From JALEFZ01 sp964564415 (lineage in GTDB: Bacteria; Bacteroidota; Bacteroidia; J057), in the NCBI GenBank assembly GCA_964564415.1, contig CAZMAV010000023.1, positions 4,980 to 68,979 of the forward strand: DNA of 64,000 nt, given 5' to 3'. Both the position numbers and the translations under genes were made by a program. This document shows, piece after piece, positions 35,428-44,347 of the stretch. The notes beneath the pieces were generated by a model. The model made no database searches, had not been told where the DNA came from, and saw only the letters and a list, made by a program, of their open reading frames with translations. The stretch's first letter is position 1; each line of letters opens with the position of its first letter.

Positions 35428-38400
35428 ATGAGTGATCTTCATGCCTACCTTCCTCCTACTTCTGAGTCTATTCGATCCTTTTTAAGGACCCAGGGGATTT
35501 CCGCCCGGATCATTCCTCTGCCCGGCGAGGTAGATTATAATTTTATGGCAGAAAGTCCATCCCAACGCTACCTCATCAAGGTTAGCCGCAGGGGTAAAGA
35601 CCCACAAGACTTAGACTTTTATACCCACCTTCAGGCCCACTTGGAAGAAAAAAACTATCCCTTACCCCTACATAGGAAGATTGAGGGCGTCTTTCCCGCC
35701 TACCTCGATGAAGAAAAGCAACAACTCGTACAGGTATTTGACTGGATTGATGGCAGAATTTGGGCAGCAGTCAATCCCAAGTCAGATAAACTTTTGGAAG
35801 ACCTGGGTAAAAAAGCTGCTCTTCTGGACCTTCATTTGGTGGGATTTGACCATTCCTGGGCGCATAGAAAGATTACCTGGGACCTGGGCCAATCTCTATG
35901 GGTTGAAGATCACCTCGACAAACAAAGCAATGAGAGAAAAGAAATTTTTAAATACTTCCTCGAGCTATTCAAAAATAAAAAGGAATCTTATCGGGAATTG
36001 AGAAAGGCTGTCATTCACAATGACATCAATGATCACAACATTCTAGTAAACCATGACCATGACCTTTCCGAGGTACTTTCTTTCATTGATTTTGGAGATG
36101 CTATACATTCTCAACTCATCAATAACCTTGCCGTAGCCCTGGCTTATGCCCTGATGGAAAAACCCGATCCCCTCGGAGCTGCCTCTGGACTGGTCCGGGC
36201 CTATCATCAGGTATTTCCCCTATGGGAAGAAGAACTGAAGCATCTCTACGCCCTCGTTGGCATGCGCCTCCTCCTAAGCCTGACCCACTCCCGGATCAGA
36301 AAGGAAAAAGAACCAGAAAACAGCTACCTCCAGGTGTCTGAAGCTCCCGCATGGAAACTTCTCCAAAAATGGCATCAGATTCCTGAAGTATTTGCATGGG
36401 CCACCTTCCGATGGGCTTGTGGAAAAGAGGCCCACCCTGGCGAAAAATCCTTACGGGAATTTGCCCAGAGAAGCCCCAAAAAACTCCGGCAAATGTTTCC
36501 CAACTTAGACATAGACCGAGTCCTGAGGGTGGACATGAGCATTGGCAGCCTTTGGCTGGGGCCCAGGTATGAATTTACCGATGATGAACTGAAGAGCTTC
36601 CGTCTCCAACGACTTCAAGCAAAAAATCCGAAAGCCCTTATTTCAGGGGGATACCTGGAAAGGAGGGCCTTTTACAGTACGGAGGCCTACAAACGGGAAG
36701 GAAACCAGGGCCCCGAATACAGAAGTATTCACCTGGGAATCGATATTTGGAGACCATCAGGTACAGCTATTCATGCCCTATGGCCCGGTCAGATCGTCTC
36801 TGTGTACAACAACAACCTCCCCAAGGACTACGGCCCCACCCTGATTCTCAAACATCAGACACATGATGGTCAGCCTTTCTATTCACTCTACGGGCATTTA
36901 AACAAAACAACCCTGACCTGGTGGAAGGCAGGAGATAGGGTTGAAGAGGGAGCTAAAATAGCCGAACTCGGAGCTTTCCAGGAAAACGGCGGGTGGACGC
37001 CCCATCTTCATTTTCAGTTGATGCTGGATCTTTTGGAAAATACCCATGACTTCCCAGGTGTGGCATTTCCTGGAGAAGTGGACATTTGGAAGAGCATCTG
37101 CCCCAACCCCAATCTCTTCTTCAGGGAAGAAGAATTGAATGAACAGCCTTCAAACAGGTCCCGAGAGGTATTGCTGGAAAAACGCAAAAGACACCTGGGG
37201 TACAGTTTATCCCTTTCCTACCAAAAGCCTCTCCATGTGCTCAGAGGAGAAGCAGTGTATCTTCTTGATGTCGATGGCAGAAGGTATTTGGATCTGGTAA
37301 ACAATGTAGCCCATTGTGGGCATGAGCATCCCCGCATCGTCTGTGCGGGACAACAGCAAATGGCCCTTCTCAATACCAATACCCGATACCTACATGAAAA
37401 TATCATTGACTTCATTAAGGAATTATTGGCCCAGCTGCCTCCACAACTTTCAGTGGTACACATGGTCAATTCGGGGTCTGAAGCCAATGACCTGGCTTTA
37501 CGCATGGCCTTTGCCTATAGCAAAGGAAAAGAAATCATAGGCTTGGAATCTGCTTACCATGGACACACCCAACTGGGCATTGAGGTTTCTTCCTACAAAT
37601 TTGATGGAAAAGGAGGAAGCGGCTTGCCCCCCTCCACTCACCTTCTTCCTCTACCCGATAGCTTTAGGGCAAAGCAGAGAGGCAAAAATATTTCACCAGC
37701 CCTTGTCCATGACATTCTTGAGGAATTGGAGAGGGATGGAAAGAAGGTAGCAGCCTTCATCGCAGAAAGCATGCTCAGTTGCGGAGGACAGATTCCCCTC
37801 CCCTCGAATTACCTCAAGACCATTTATGAGGCAGTCAGGGAGGCCGGAGGGATTTGCATTGCCGACGAAGTACAGGTGGGTGTAGGTCGAATGGGAAGTC
37901 ATTTTTGGGGCTTTCAAAGTCAGGAAGTAGTTCCAGATATACTGACCATAGGCAAACCTATAGGCAACGGCCACCCCATAGGCGTAGTAGTATCTACCGA
38001 AGCTGTTGCCCGGGCCTTCGCCAACGGCATGGAATACTTCAATACTTTTGGGGGTAATCCGGTCTCTGCAGCTATCGCCAAGGAGGTCCTTGCTGTAGTA
38101 AAAGAAGAAGCACTTCAGGCTCATGCAATGGATATGGGTCGATATATAAAAGGAGAACTTCTTTCCTTACAAAAAGAATTTCCCATACTGGCAGATATCA
38201 GAGGGGAAGGTCTTTTCTTGGGCATTGAGTTGTGTGGCCCTAACCTTGAGCCCAGACCCGAGCAAGCCCTTTACCTCATCAATCGCATGAGGGAAAATGG
38301 CATACTGATGAGTACAGACGGCCCTGATCAAAATGTCCTCAAGGTAAAGCCTCCCATGGTGATTCAGCCTTTACACATTGAAGAATGGCTGGAAAGGTTG

Positions 38401-38436
38401 AGGAGCATTCTCATGGAGGATAAAATGAAGCTTTAG
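35428..38436 (+). CDS. Three-domain fusion: APH-type kinase, M23 peptidase-like domain, class III aminotransferase-fold lyase
   Basis: 1002 residues. Domain 1 (about 1-340) is an aminoglycoside-phosphotransferase/hydroxylysine-kinase-like kinase with the catalytic loop HNDINDHN (H197, D199) and the metal-binding D221 (IDFGDA). Domain 2 (about 425-560) is M23/LytM-like with H435 and D439 (HLGID) and HLH (526-528), so zinc ligands are present. Domain 3 (about 580-1002) is class III PLP-dependent with the Schiff-base lysine K843 (TIGKPIGNGHP). Human AGPHD1 (hydroxylysine kinase) and AGXT2L1/AGXT2L2 (phospholyases) act on hydroxylysine and phosphoethanolamine type substrates; kinase and lyase would form a phosphorylate-then-eliminate pathway in one chain. 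No signal peptide, so the M23 domain is cytosolic and its role is unclear. Confidence 0.9.
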   Translation: MSDLHAYLPPTSESIRSFLRTQGISARIIPLPGEVDYNFMAESPSQRYLIKVSRRGKDPQDLDFYTHLQAHLEEKNYPLPLHRKIEGVFPAYLDEEKQQLVQVFDWIDGRIWAAVNPKSDKLLEDLGKKAALLDLHLVGFDHSWAHRKITWDLGQSLWVEDHLDKQSNERKEIFKYFLELFKNKKESYRELRKAVIHNDINDHNILVNHDHDLSEVLSFIDFGDAIHSQLINNLAVALAYALMEKPDPLGAASGLVRAYHQVFPLWEEELKHLYALVGMRLLLSLTHSRIRKEKEPENSYLQVSEAPAWKLLQKWHQIPEVFAWATFRWACGKEAHPGEKSLREFAQRSPKKLRQMFPNLDIDRVLRVDMSIGSLWLGPRYEFTDDELKSFRLQRLQAKNPKALISGGYLERRAFYSTEAYKREGNQGPEYRSIHLGIDIWRPSGTAIHALWPGQIVSVYNNNLPKDYGPTLILKHQTHDGQPFYSLYGHLNKTTLTWWKAGDRVEEGAKIAELGAFQENGGWTPHLHFQLMLDLLENTHDFPGVAFPGEVDIWKSICPNPNLFFREEELNEQPSNRSREVLLEKRKRHLGYSLSLSYQKPLHVLRGEAVYLLDVDGRRYLDLVNNVAHCGHEHPRIVCAGQQQMALLNTNTRYLHENIIDFIKELLAQLPPQLSVVHMVNSGSEANDLALRMAFAYSKGKEIIGLESAYHGHTQLGIEVSSYKFDGKGGSGLPPSTHLLPLPDSFRAKQRGKNISPALVHDILEELERDGKKVAAFIAESMLSCGGQIPLPSNYLKTIYEAVREAGGICIADEVQVGVGRMGSHFWGFQSQEVVPDILTIGKPIGNGHPIGVVVSTEAVARAFANGMEYFNTFGGNPVSAAIAKEVLAVVKEEALQAHAMDMGRYIKGELLSLQKEFPILADIRGEGLFLGIELCGPNLEPRPEQALYLINRMRENGILMSTDGPDQNVLKVKPPMVIQPLHIEEWLERLRSILMEDKMKL

Positions 38437-38507
38437 CTGAAATAGACCAGCCAGTTGAACTTGGGAAAGAGTGGCGAAAGAATTATAAAATGAAATTGGC
38501 AAGCAAC

Positions 38508-40607
38508 TTAAGCCACAGTTCCCAAATTAGCCTGGGACTTGAGAAAGCGTTCAAAATAAAGCTTAATAGCCTGATGCTCATTTAAGCTTAGTTCGGGATC
38601 TCGGTCGATGATATCAAAGGCAGCTTCACGGGCTTCGCTGAGGATTTCCTGGTCTTCCACAATGTTGGCGATGGTAAAAAGGGGCAGTCCGGATTGGCGG
38701 GTGCCCAAAAAATCTCCGGGGCCCCTTAGTTCGAGGTCGATTTCTGAAATTTTGAATCCGTCATTGGTATCGTACATGGCTTTGAGGCGTTTTTTCCCGT
38801 CGGCAGAGATTTTATTCCCTGCCATTAGGATACAGTAGGACTGATTTTGTCCCCTACCTACCCTACCCCTAAGCTGATGCAGTTGAGAAAGGCCAAAACG
38901 CTCTGCATTTTCTACGAGCATCAGGGTAGAATTTGGGACATCTACCCCCACCTCAATAACGGTGGTAGACACTAGGAGTTGAGTTTCGTTTCTGACAAAG
39001 CGCTGCATTTCGAAGTCCTTATTTTCGGGCTTCATCTTGCCGTGGACCATGCCTACCCGAAAGCCTTTGAAATATTTTTCCAGCAATTCAAAGCCTTTTT
39101 CCGCCGCGATAAGGTCGAGTTTTTCGGATTCTTCGACCAAAGGGTAGACCACATAGGCCTGCCTTCCCTTTTCAATTTCACTCCGAATAAAGCCCAGGAC
39201 TTCCAGCCTTTTGGATTCCCGGTAGACCATGGTCTTGATAGGTTTGCGCCCCGGCGGCAATTCGTCAATCACCGAGACATCAATATCTCCATATACCGTC
39301 ATGGCCAGGGTACGAGGGATAGGGGTAGCTGTCATGACCATGTTGTGGGGATAGGGCTGTGCTTTGGACCAAAGTCTGGCCCTTTGCATCACTCCAAACT
39401 TATGCTGCTCATCGATGACGGTCAGGCCCAGGCGGCGAAATTTCACAGTAGGCTCAATCAGGGCGTGGGTACCAATGACAATATCAGCTTCTCCATTGGC
39501 TACCCGCTGTAGTTCGGCTTCTCTCTCAGCTTTTCGTTGTCCCCCCACCAAAAAAGCTGTACTGATGTCCACCTTTTCTGCCATTTTTGTGATTTTCCGC
39601 CTATGCTGATCTGCAAGAATAGCTGTGGGGGCCATAAAGGCGGTCTGAAAACCATTGTCTTTGGCCAAGAGCATGGTCATGAAGGCCACCATGGTCTTGC
39701 CGGCACCTACATCGCCCTGGATCAGGCGGTTCATCTGAATGCTCCGCCCCAGGTCCTTGCGGATTTCTTTGAGAACCCGCTTTTGTGCTCCGGTGAGATT
39801 GAATGGGAGATGATGCTCATAAAAATCCAAAAAGTGACTACCCACCTCACCAAAAGGCCTCGCCTGATATCCGATTTTGGACTTTTTCCTCCTTCTGGCC
39901 AGCAAAAGCTGAAAGTAGAAAAGCTCTTCGAACTTCAGCCTTCGCTGGGCTGCATAGAGGGCCTCAAAATGGGGAGGAAAATGGATAAATCTAAGTGATT
40001 CAGGACGCCCCAGCAAGCGATGCTTTTCCCTAAATTCGAGAGGAAGATTTTCCTGGAGCGCTTGCGAGACTTCTTCCATCAATTGTTTGAGAAGGTTTCG
40101 AATACCCTTGGAATCCAAACCCACTCGCTGCAACTTATCGGTAGAAGGATAATAGGGGACAATCTGCTGGGGGTCTTGGGTGCCGTCATCCTTGATCTTG
40201 TCGATCTCCGGATGGGTAAGTTGAAGGCGGCCCTTGTAGGAATTGGGCCTTCCAAAAATTGCGATTTCTTCGCCTATGGGTAGGTTATTCTGTATCCATT
40301 TGACCCCTTGAAACCAGGTGAGATCGATTTCGCCTGTACCATCGGAAAAAACTCCCTGAAGGACAGCCTTGCCCCTTTTGGTTTTATTGAGAGAAAAACG
40401 AGTTATTTTGCCGACCAGGGTAACAGAGGCATCGACCCCAATCAGGTCTTTCACTTTGAATACATGGCTCCTGTCTACATATTTTCTGGGAAAATAATTC
40501 AGCAGGTCCCGATAGGTAGCGATGTTGCACTCCTGCTTCAGGACCTCCGCTCGCTTGGGGCCTACCTTTTTCAGGTACATAATTTCTTTGTCCCAAATAT
40601 CTCTCAT
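38508..40607 (-). CDS. recG: ATP-dependent DNA helicase RecG
   Basis: 699 residues, normal for RecG, which reverses stalled replication forks and branch-migrates Holliday junctions. Seen: the N-terminal wedge/OB domain (about 60-160), Walker A GDVGAGKT, the DEQH box (VIDEQHKFGV), TATPIPRTLAM, and the C-terminal helicase motif QLRGRVGRG with LRGPGDFLGTRQSG. All motifs intact. The start overlaps the end of the acetyltransferase gene upstream by 4 nt. Confidence 0.96.
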   Translation of the reverse strand: MRDIWDKEIMYLKKVGPKRAEVLKQECNIATYRDLLNYFPRKYVDRSHVFKVKDLIGVDASVTLVGKITRFSLNKTKRGKAVLQGVFSDGTGEIDLTWFQGVKWIQNNLPIGEEIAIFGRPNSYKGRLQLTHPEIDKIKDDGTQDPQQIVPYYPSTDKLQRVGLDSKGIRNLLKQLMEEVSQALQENLPLEFREKHRLLGRPESLRFIHFPPHFEALYAAQRRLKFEELFYFQLLLARRRKKSKIGYQARPFGEVGSHFLDFYEHHLPFNLTGAQKRVLKEIRKDLGRSIQMNRLIQGDVGAGKTMVAFMTMLLAKDNGFQTAFMAPTAILADQHRRKITKMAEKVDISTAFLVGGQRKAEREAELQRVANGEADIVIGTHALIEPTVKFRRLGLTVIDEQHKFGVMQRARLWSKAQPYPHNMVMTATPIPRTLAMTVYGDIDVSVIDELPPGRKPIKTMVYRESKRLEVLGFIRSEIEKGRQAYVVYPLVEESEKLDLIAAEKGFELLEKYFKGFRVGMVHGKMKPENKDFEMQRFVRNETQLLVSTTVIEVGVDVPNSTLMLVENAERFGLSQLHQLRGRVGRGQNQSYCILMAGNKISADGKKRLKAMYDTNDGFKISEIDLELRGPGDFLGTRQSGLPLFTIANIVEDQEILSEAREAAFDIIDRDPELSLNEHQAIKLYFERFLKSQANLGTVA

Positions 40608-41254
40608 GATAGTGAAGTTAACTCCCGAGCCGGAACACCTACATAGGTTTTGCCCTCCTCACAATCCTTGTTGACCACAGCGCCTGCTCCTATCCTACAG
40701 CTCTGCCCTATCCTGACTCCCGGTAGGATGACAGCTCCACTTCCTATTTCGCAGCCTTTTCCGATATTGACCCCGCCGCTAAGCCTGACCCCTGGGTGTA
40801 GACTCACATAGTCTCCCAGCCTGCAATCGTGTCCGATGCTGCAATGTAGGTTGATAACCACAAATTTTCCCAATTCGATATCCGTGGTCATGATCACCCC
40901 TGCACAGGCGATAAGACCGGGTCCATGGACCAGTCCCGGTGCTTGGAGGACCGTAGGATGGATCAAAGAAAAGGGAGATGCAGTCGCCGATTGGAGCTTT
41001 TTCCCTACCTTCTCCCTCAATCCTGGATTACCAAGAGCCAGGACATAGGAGAGCTTAGGCTTATTTTGAGAGAGTAACCAATCATCATTTCCAAGGTAGG
41101 GCAAGTTGGTCGAAGTCCGAGGATGTTCCTTTTGATCCACGTAGCCAGGGAAGCTTATGTCAGTCGAGTGAGGGGAATAAATGTCCAATCCCAGGTTATG
41201 TACTTCCCTTCCAAAACCTCCTCCACCTACGATAACTACTTTTCTTTCTAACAT
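40604..41254 (-). CDS. NeuD/PglD-like sugar O-/N-acetyltransferase (left-handed beta-helix)
   Basis: 216 residues. The N-terminal Rossmann-like part binds a substrate (VVIVGGGGFGREV, 6-18), and residues about 95-210 are hexapeptide repeats forming a left-handed beta-helix (IHPTV, VINLHCSIGHDCRLGD, GVRLSGGVNIGKGCEIGSGA). The catalytic His of the family is probably in NLHCSIGHDC. Such enzymes acetylate sialic acid or UDP-amino-sugars during surface glycan synthesis. It is the first gene of a two-gene unit with recG (4-nt overlap), an arrangement of convenience rather than function. No glycan cluster is adjacent. Confidence 0.88.
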   Translation of the reverse strand: MLERKVVIVGGGGFGREVHNLGLDIYSPHSTDISFPGYVDQKEHPRTSTNLPYLGNDDWLLSQNKPKLSYVLALGNPGLREKVGKKLQSATASPFSLIHPTVLQAPGLVHGPGLIACAGVIMTTDIELGKFVVINLHCSIGHDCRLGDYVSLHPGVRLSGGVNIGKGCEIGSGAVILPGVRIGQSCRIGAGAVVNKDCEEGKTYVGVPARELTSLS

Positions 41255-41546
41255 TCCTGAGTTAAGTCCACTTTACCAAGCTGCCCTGAACTTCGATTTT
41301 AAGAAAAATTTCAACCGATTTGATCCTCAGATAGCAGAATTGGTGCTAAATATATCCATAATTGAATTATTTTGGCTTAAATGGAGAAGGGAGATTTCAA
41401 CAAAAATGTGGATTTATAGCCAAAAAAAGATAGGAAAAAGTCTTTCGACATATGAAAAATATGTACAAATACGTTTATGATCAGTGATAATGTTTTGATT
41501 ATAATTCGACGAACACATAAATTGCAAATAGGAAAACAGATTGTGT

Positions 41547-42575
41547 ATGACAGGAGCGAAATTTATTTCGTCGGTATTTGGCAGAGCAGGGATATTCCTA
41601 GGCCTACTACTGATGCTGGTTTTGTCCAATGGATGCAACCAAGGGAGAGCTGATGTGGGTGAAATCGTGACCGAGGAGGAGGCTCCTGTCGTCCCCAAGG
41701 ACACCCTCTCTCTCCTGCGCTCGGCTGTGTGCATTTGGTCTCCCTATGCTTCCTTGAGGAGGGAGCCCGGGCGAAAACTTTACACCAAAGACAAAAAAGA
41801 AAACTGGATGGTCTCTATCCGTTATGGAGAAGTCGTGGAACTGATGGATTCCACCGTAACGGTAGAAAGCGAAAAGAGGGATTACATGAAAGTTAGACTT
41901 ACCGATGGAAAAGAGGGCTGGGTATACGAGTATCTTTTTGAGAAATACGCTAAGCCCGCTGTTATCCTCAAGAAAACTGAATTGTATCGCCGTCCCAATC
42001 TCATGACGCTCAGAGATGATTTTCTTTCTCCGGGTGAGATCATTGTCCTGATTCAAGATCCAAAGCACGCCTCAGAAAACAAGTCCTGGTACCACGTATC
42101 CAGCAAGAGAAAGATCAAAAAAGGTTGGATACACCAGCCTAACCATATCAGCACTTCTTCCCGCGACGTAAAGGCTGCCCTTTTGTTTCACAAGGCTGAT
42201 GATACCAAATCTACCGACATGAAGCTGGACAGGCTCAACAGCATTCTCAAGGTTCCTGGATTCGAAAAATCTCAACTTTATGGGATGGTTGAACAAAAAA
42301 TAAAAGAGGTAGAAAACGAAGATATCCAAAATGAATTGTTCAAAGCAGGTACGAAGCTCTTCATCATAGAGGATGATACCTGGATGAGGTCCAATCCCGA
42401 AACCAGCCACAACAATCAGATCAAACCCCTATCTAAAGATGAAGTCTGCCTGATTCTTGACATAGGAGAGCGAGATTCTCTCGAGGCAATGTATGACTTT
42501 TGGTACAGAATCCAGCATGGAGATGCGGAGGGCTGGGTCTATGGGCATTACACCTCTATGAGGTACCTAGACTAA
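41547..42575 (+). CDS. Lipoprotein with SH3-like domains, unknown function
   Basis: 342 residues from the ATG at 41547 (a TTG at 41541 is the alternative). The signal peptide ends in LVLSNGC, so it is a lipoprotein. Residues about 55-135 resemble a bacterial SH3 domain (ASLRREPGRKLY, then MKVRLTDGKEGWVYEYLF), and two more weak repeats follow (WYHVSSKRKIKKGWIHQPNHI; FWYRIQHGDAEGWVYGHYTS). SH3b modules usually bind peptidoglycan. The 286-bp gap upstream holds AT-rich sequence with no recognised gene. Confidence 0.75.
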   Translation: MTGAKFISSVFGRAGIFLGLLLMLVLSNGCNQGRADVGEIVTEEEAPVVPKDTLSLLRSAVCIWSPYASLRREPGRKLYTKDKKENWMVSIRYGEVVELMDSTVTVESEKRDYMKVRLTDGKEGWVYEYLFEKYAKPAVILKKTELYRRPNLMTLRDDFLSPGEIIVLIQDPKHASENKSWYHVSSKRKIKKGWIHQPNHISTSSRDVKAALLFHKADDTKSTDMKLDRLNSILKVPGFEKSQLYGMVEQKIKEVENEDIQNELFKAGTKLFIIEDDTWMRSNPETSHNNQIKPLSKDEVCLILDIGERDSLEAMYDFWYRIQHGDAEGWVYGHYTSMRYLD

Positions 42576-42810
42576 GTTAAGCTAATCTCTAAAACAGCTT
42601 CATGGCTTTTGTTTCAGGCTTTTCCACTACCCTGTACAACCTGGACTTTTTCTGTTCCAGATTCTGTCAGAATTCTCTCATATGAAGGCTTCTTCCTATT
42701 AATCTAGTTTGAGGTAAGTCCCCTTTGAAAACTAGGAAGTCCGCCTATATCCATCTTAGCCTCTTTTCTTGTTGAAATGGCAAGAATAGGAGAAATTTCG
42801 GTTACACATA

Positions 42811-42841
42811 AAAAAAGGGACCACTCAAAAGCAGTCCCTTT
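42811..42841 (-). terminator. Intrinsic terminator of the TPR gene (reverse strand)
   Basis: Read on the reverse strand, AAAGGGAC and GTCCCTTT pair (8 bp, 12-nt loop) and the stem runs into a T-run. It lies 21 nt past the stop of the leftward gene that ends at 42862. The 42576-42810 stretch holds nothing else I can identify. Confidence 0.82.
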
Positions 42842-42861
42842 CTCAAAAATTTCGGATGAAC

Positions 42862-44142
42862 TTAGTTCTTGTTCATATTTCCCAGTTTTTTCCCATACTC
42901 CATCATCTCATCGTCTTTTCCAATGATTCCGGTAATTTCTACCAGGCGCTGCAGCCACTCCTGCTCATTGGGCTGCTCATCATGGAGCCACTTAAGGTAG
43001 GGATAGGCTTTTTCTGCGTAAGCTACTATCTTTTCATCTGCCTCTTTGATTTCATCAGAGTCATTCATTCTACCTTTTTTAGCACTGAGTTCAGCAGCTT
43101 CATTTATGTAGTAGGCAGCCAGGCTATAATTGGCCTGGAGATTGTCTGAATCTCGCTCATAGGCATCTCTGTAAAGTTCCAGGGCGGCATTCTTCTCTCC
43201 ATTCTTTTCCAGCAGGGCGGCGTAGGCCAGTTTGATGGGCAAGTCATCGGGATTCGCATCGACAGCTGCCTGAAACTTCTCCTTGGCCTCTTCAAATAGG
43301 TCTGGATTTCTGTTATAGATGTTCAGTTCCTGGCGCTTCATGTCTTCATCTCCGGGTGAAAGCTCCATTCCTTCCTTTAGGATGTCCAGTGCTTTTCTGG
43401 GCTCTCCCTGAATATCGTATACGACGGCCAACTGCTGAACCATGTAGCTCAGCTGGCTGCTATCGACTTTTTTCTGATCTACACCTCCACCGCTAAGCAA
43501 CTGCTGCTTCAGCAATTCCTGCTTTTCTTTCTCAGTAATTTCAATGTATTTTTCCTTATAGGAATTGATAGCAGTTTCCAATGCTTGAATGCTTGTGGCT
43601 GTATCCTGGGTCAACATGGCTGAGGCTCCCAACATACGATTGGTAAGAATGTGCTTGGGCTTATACAGTACTGCAAGCTCGTATCGCCTCGCAGCTTCCT
43701 TAGGCTGATCGGAGTTGAAGTGATTCAACCCCCGGTTGTAAAGGGCCGACCAGATGTTGTACTCCGCCTGATAATCCTTTGCGTAGCGCTCCCACTTGCT
43801 GGCCTCATCGGAAGTCATCACTTTATTGTAGTAGATATGGGCATCGATGGCGGGTTGGTCAAACTTAGCCATATTAGTGGTATCTCCATTGTTGACCATC
43901 TGAGCTAAAGCGACGGCATAATAGAAGTATCCTTTGTACAACTTCTTTACGTGTCTGCTTTTTTCCATGAATTCCGTGGTATCAGCCAAGGCATCTTTCA
44001 GGGTTACCGCAGCTTCACCAGGATTGTTTCTTTCGGCAAGCATGATGGCTGCTCCATTGATTTTATTGGGCTGAGCGATTAGGACATTTGATATACAAAG
44101 TAGTACACAAATGGCCATTGTGAATTGCTTCATAACTGACAT
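42862..44142 (-). CDS. Periplasmic TPR-repeat protein
   Basis: 426 residues. A signal peptide (about 5-23, ending IAQ) is followed by tetratricopeptide-like helix pairs covering most of the chain, for example ALYNRGLNHFNSDQPKEAAR, AALELYRDAYERDSDNLQAN and AVDANPDDLPIKLAYAALLE. TPR proteins are scaffolds for protein partners; none can be named here. The gene has its own terminator. It could start at the second Met (MKQFTMAICVLL, 44133), which gives the tighter signal peptide. Confidence 0.82.
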   Translation of the reverse strand: MSVMKQFTMAICVLLCISNVLIAQPNKINGAAIMLAERNNPGEAAVTLKDALADTTEFMEKSRHVKKLYKGYFYYAVALAQMVNNGDTTNMAKFDQPAIDAHIYYNKVMTSDEASKWERYAKDYQAEYNIWSALYNRGLNHFNSDQPKEAARRYELAVLYKPKHILTNRMLGASAMLTQDTATSIQALETAINSYKEKYIEITEKEKQELLKQQLLSGGGVDQKKVDSSQLSYMVQQLAVVYDIQGEPRKALDILKEGMELSPGDEDMKRQELNIYNRNPDLFEEAKEKFQAAVDANPDDLPIKLAYAALLEKNGEKNAALELYRDAYERDSDNLQANYSLAAYYINEAAELSAKKGRMNDSDEIKEADEKIVAYAEKAYPYLKWLHDEQPNEQEWLQRLVEITGIIGKDDEMMEYGKKLGNMNKN

Positions 44143-44265
44143 GATTAAAAGTTCGCTAGTTTTTGGGTTGATGTAATGTGGATTTCAATCTTATGGATGC
44201 AAGAGACAGAATTTTAGGCTATTCCACAAATATGAAAATCATGGAACGGTTCATTTCCTCTCCTT

Positions 44266-44289
44266 GTTTAGAGACCTGGGCCTCTAAAC
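44266..44289. repeat. Hairpin between the TPR gene and gyrA
   Basis: GTTTAGAG and CTCTAAAC form a perfect 8-bp stem around ACCTGGGC. It is 59 nt beyond the gyrA stop but has no T-run on either strand, so it may only stabilise the mRNA end. Confidence 0.4.
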
Positions 44290-44347
44290 ATATCCATCCA
44301 GCTTTTTCATTTGGAAGTGCTGTACCTCTCAAGGTGACTGCCTGAAA

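Noticed and set aside
44266..44289. gyrA terminator
   Set aside because: The hairpin has no T-run on either strand; kept only as a dyad.
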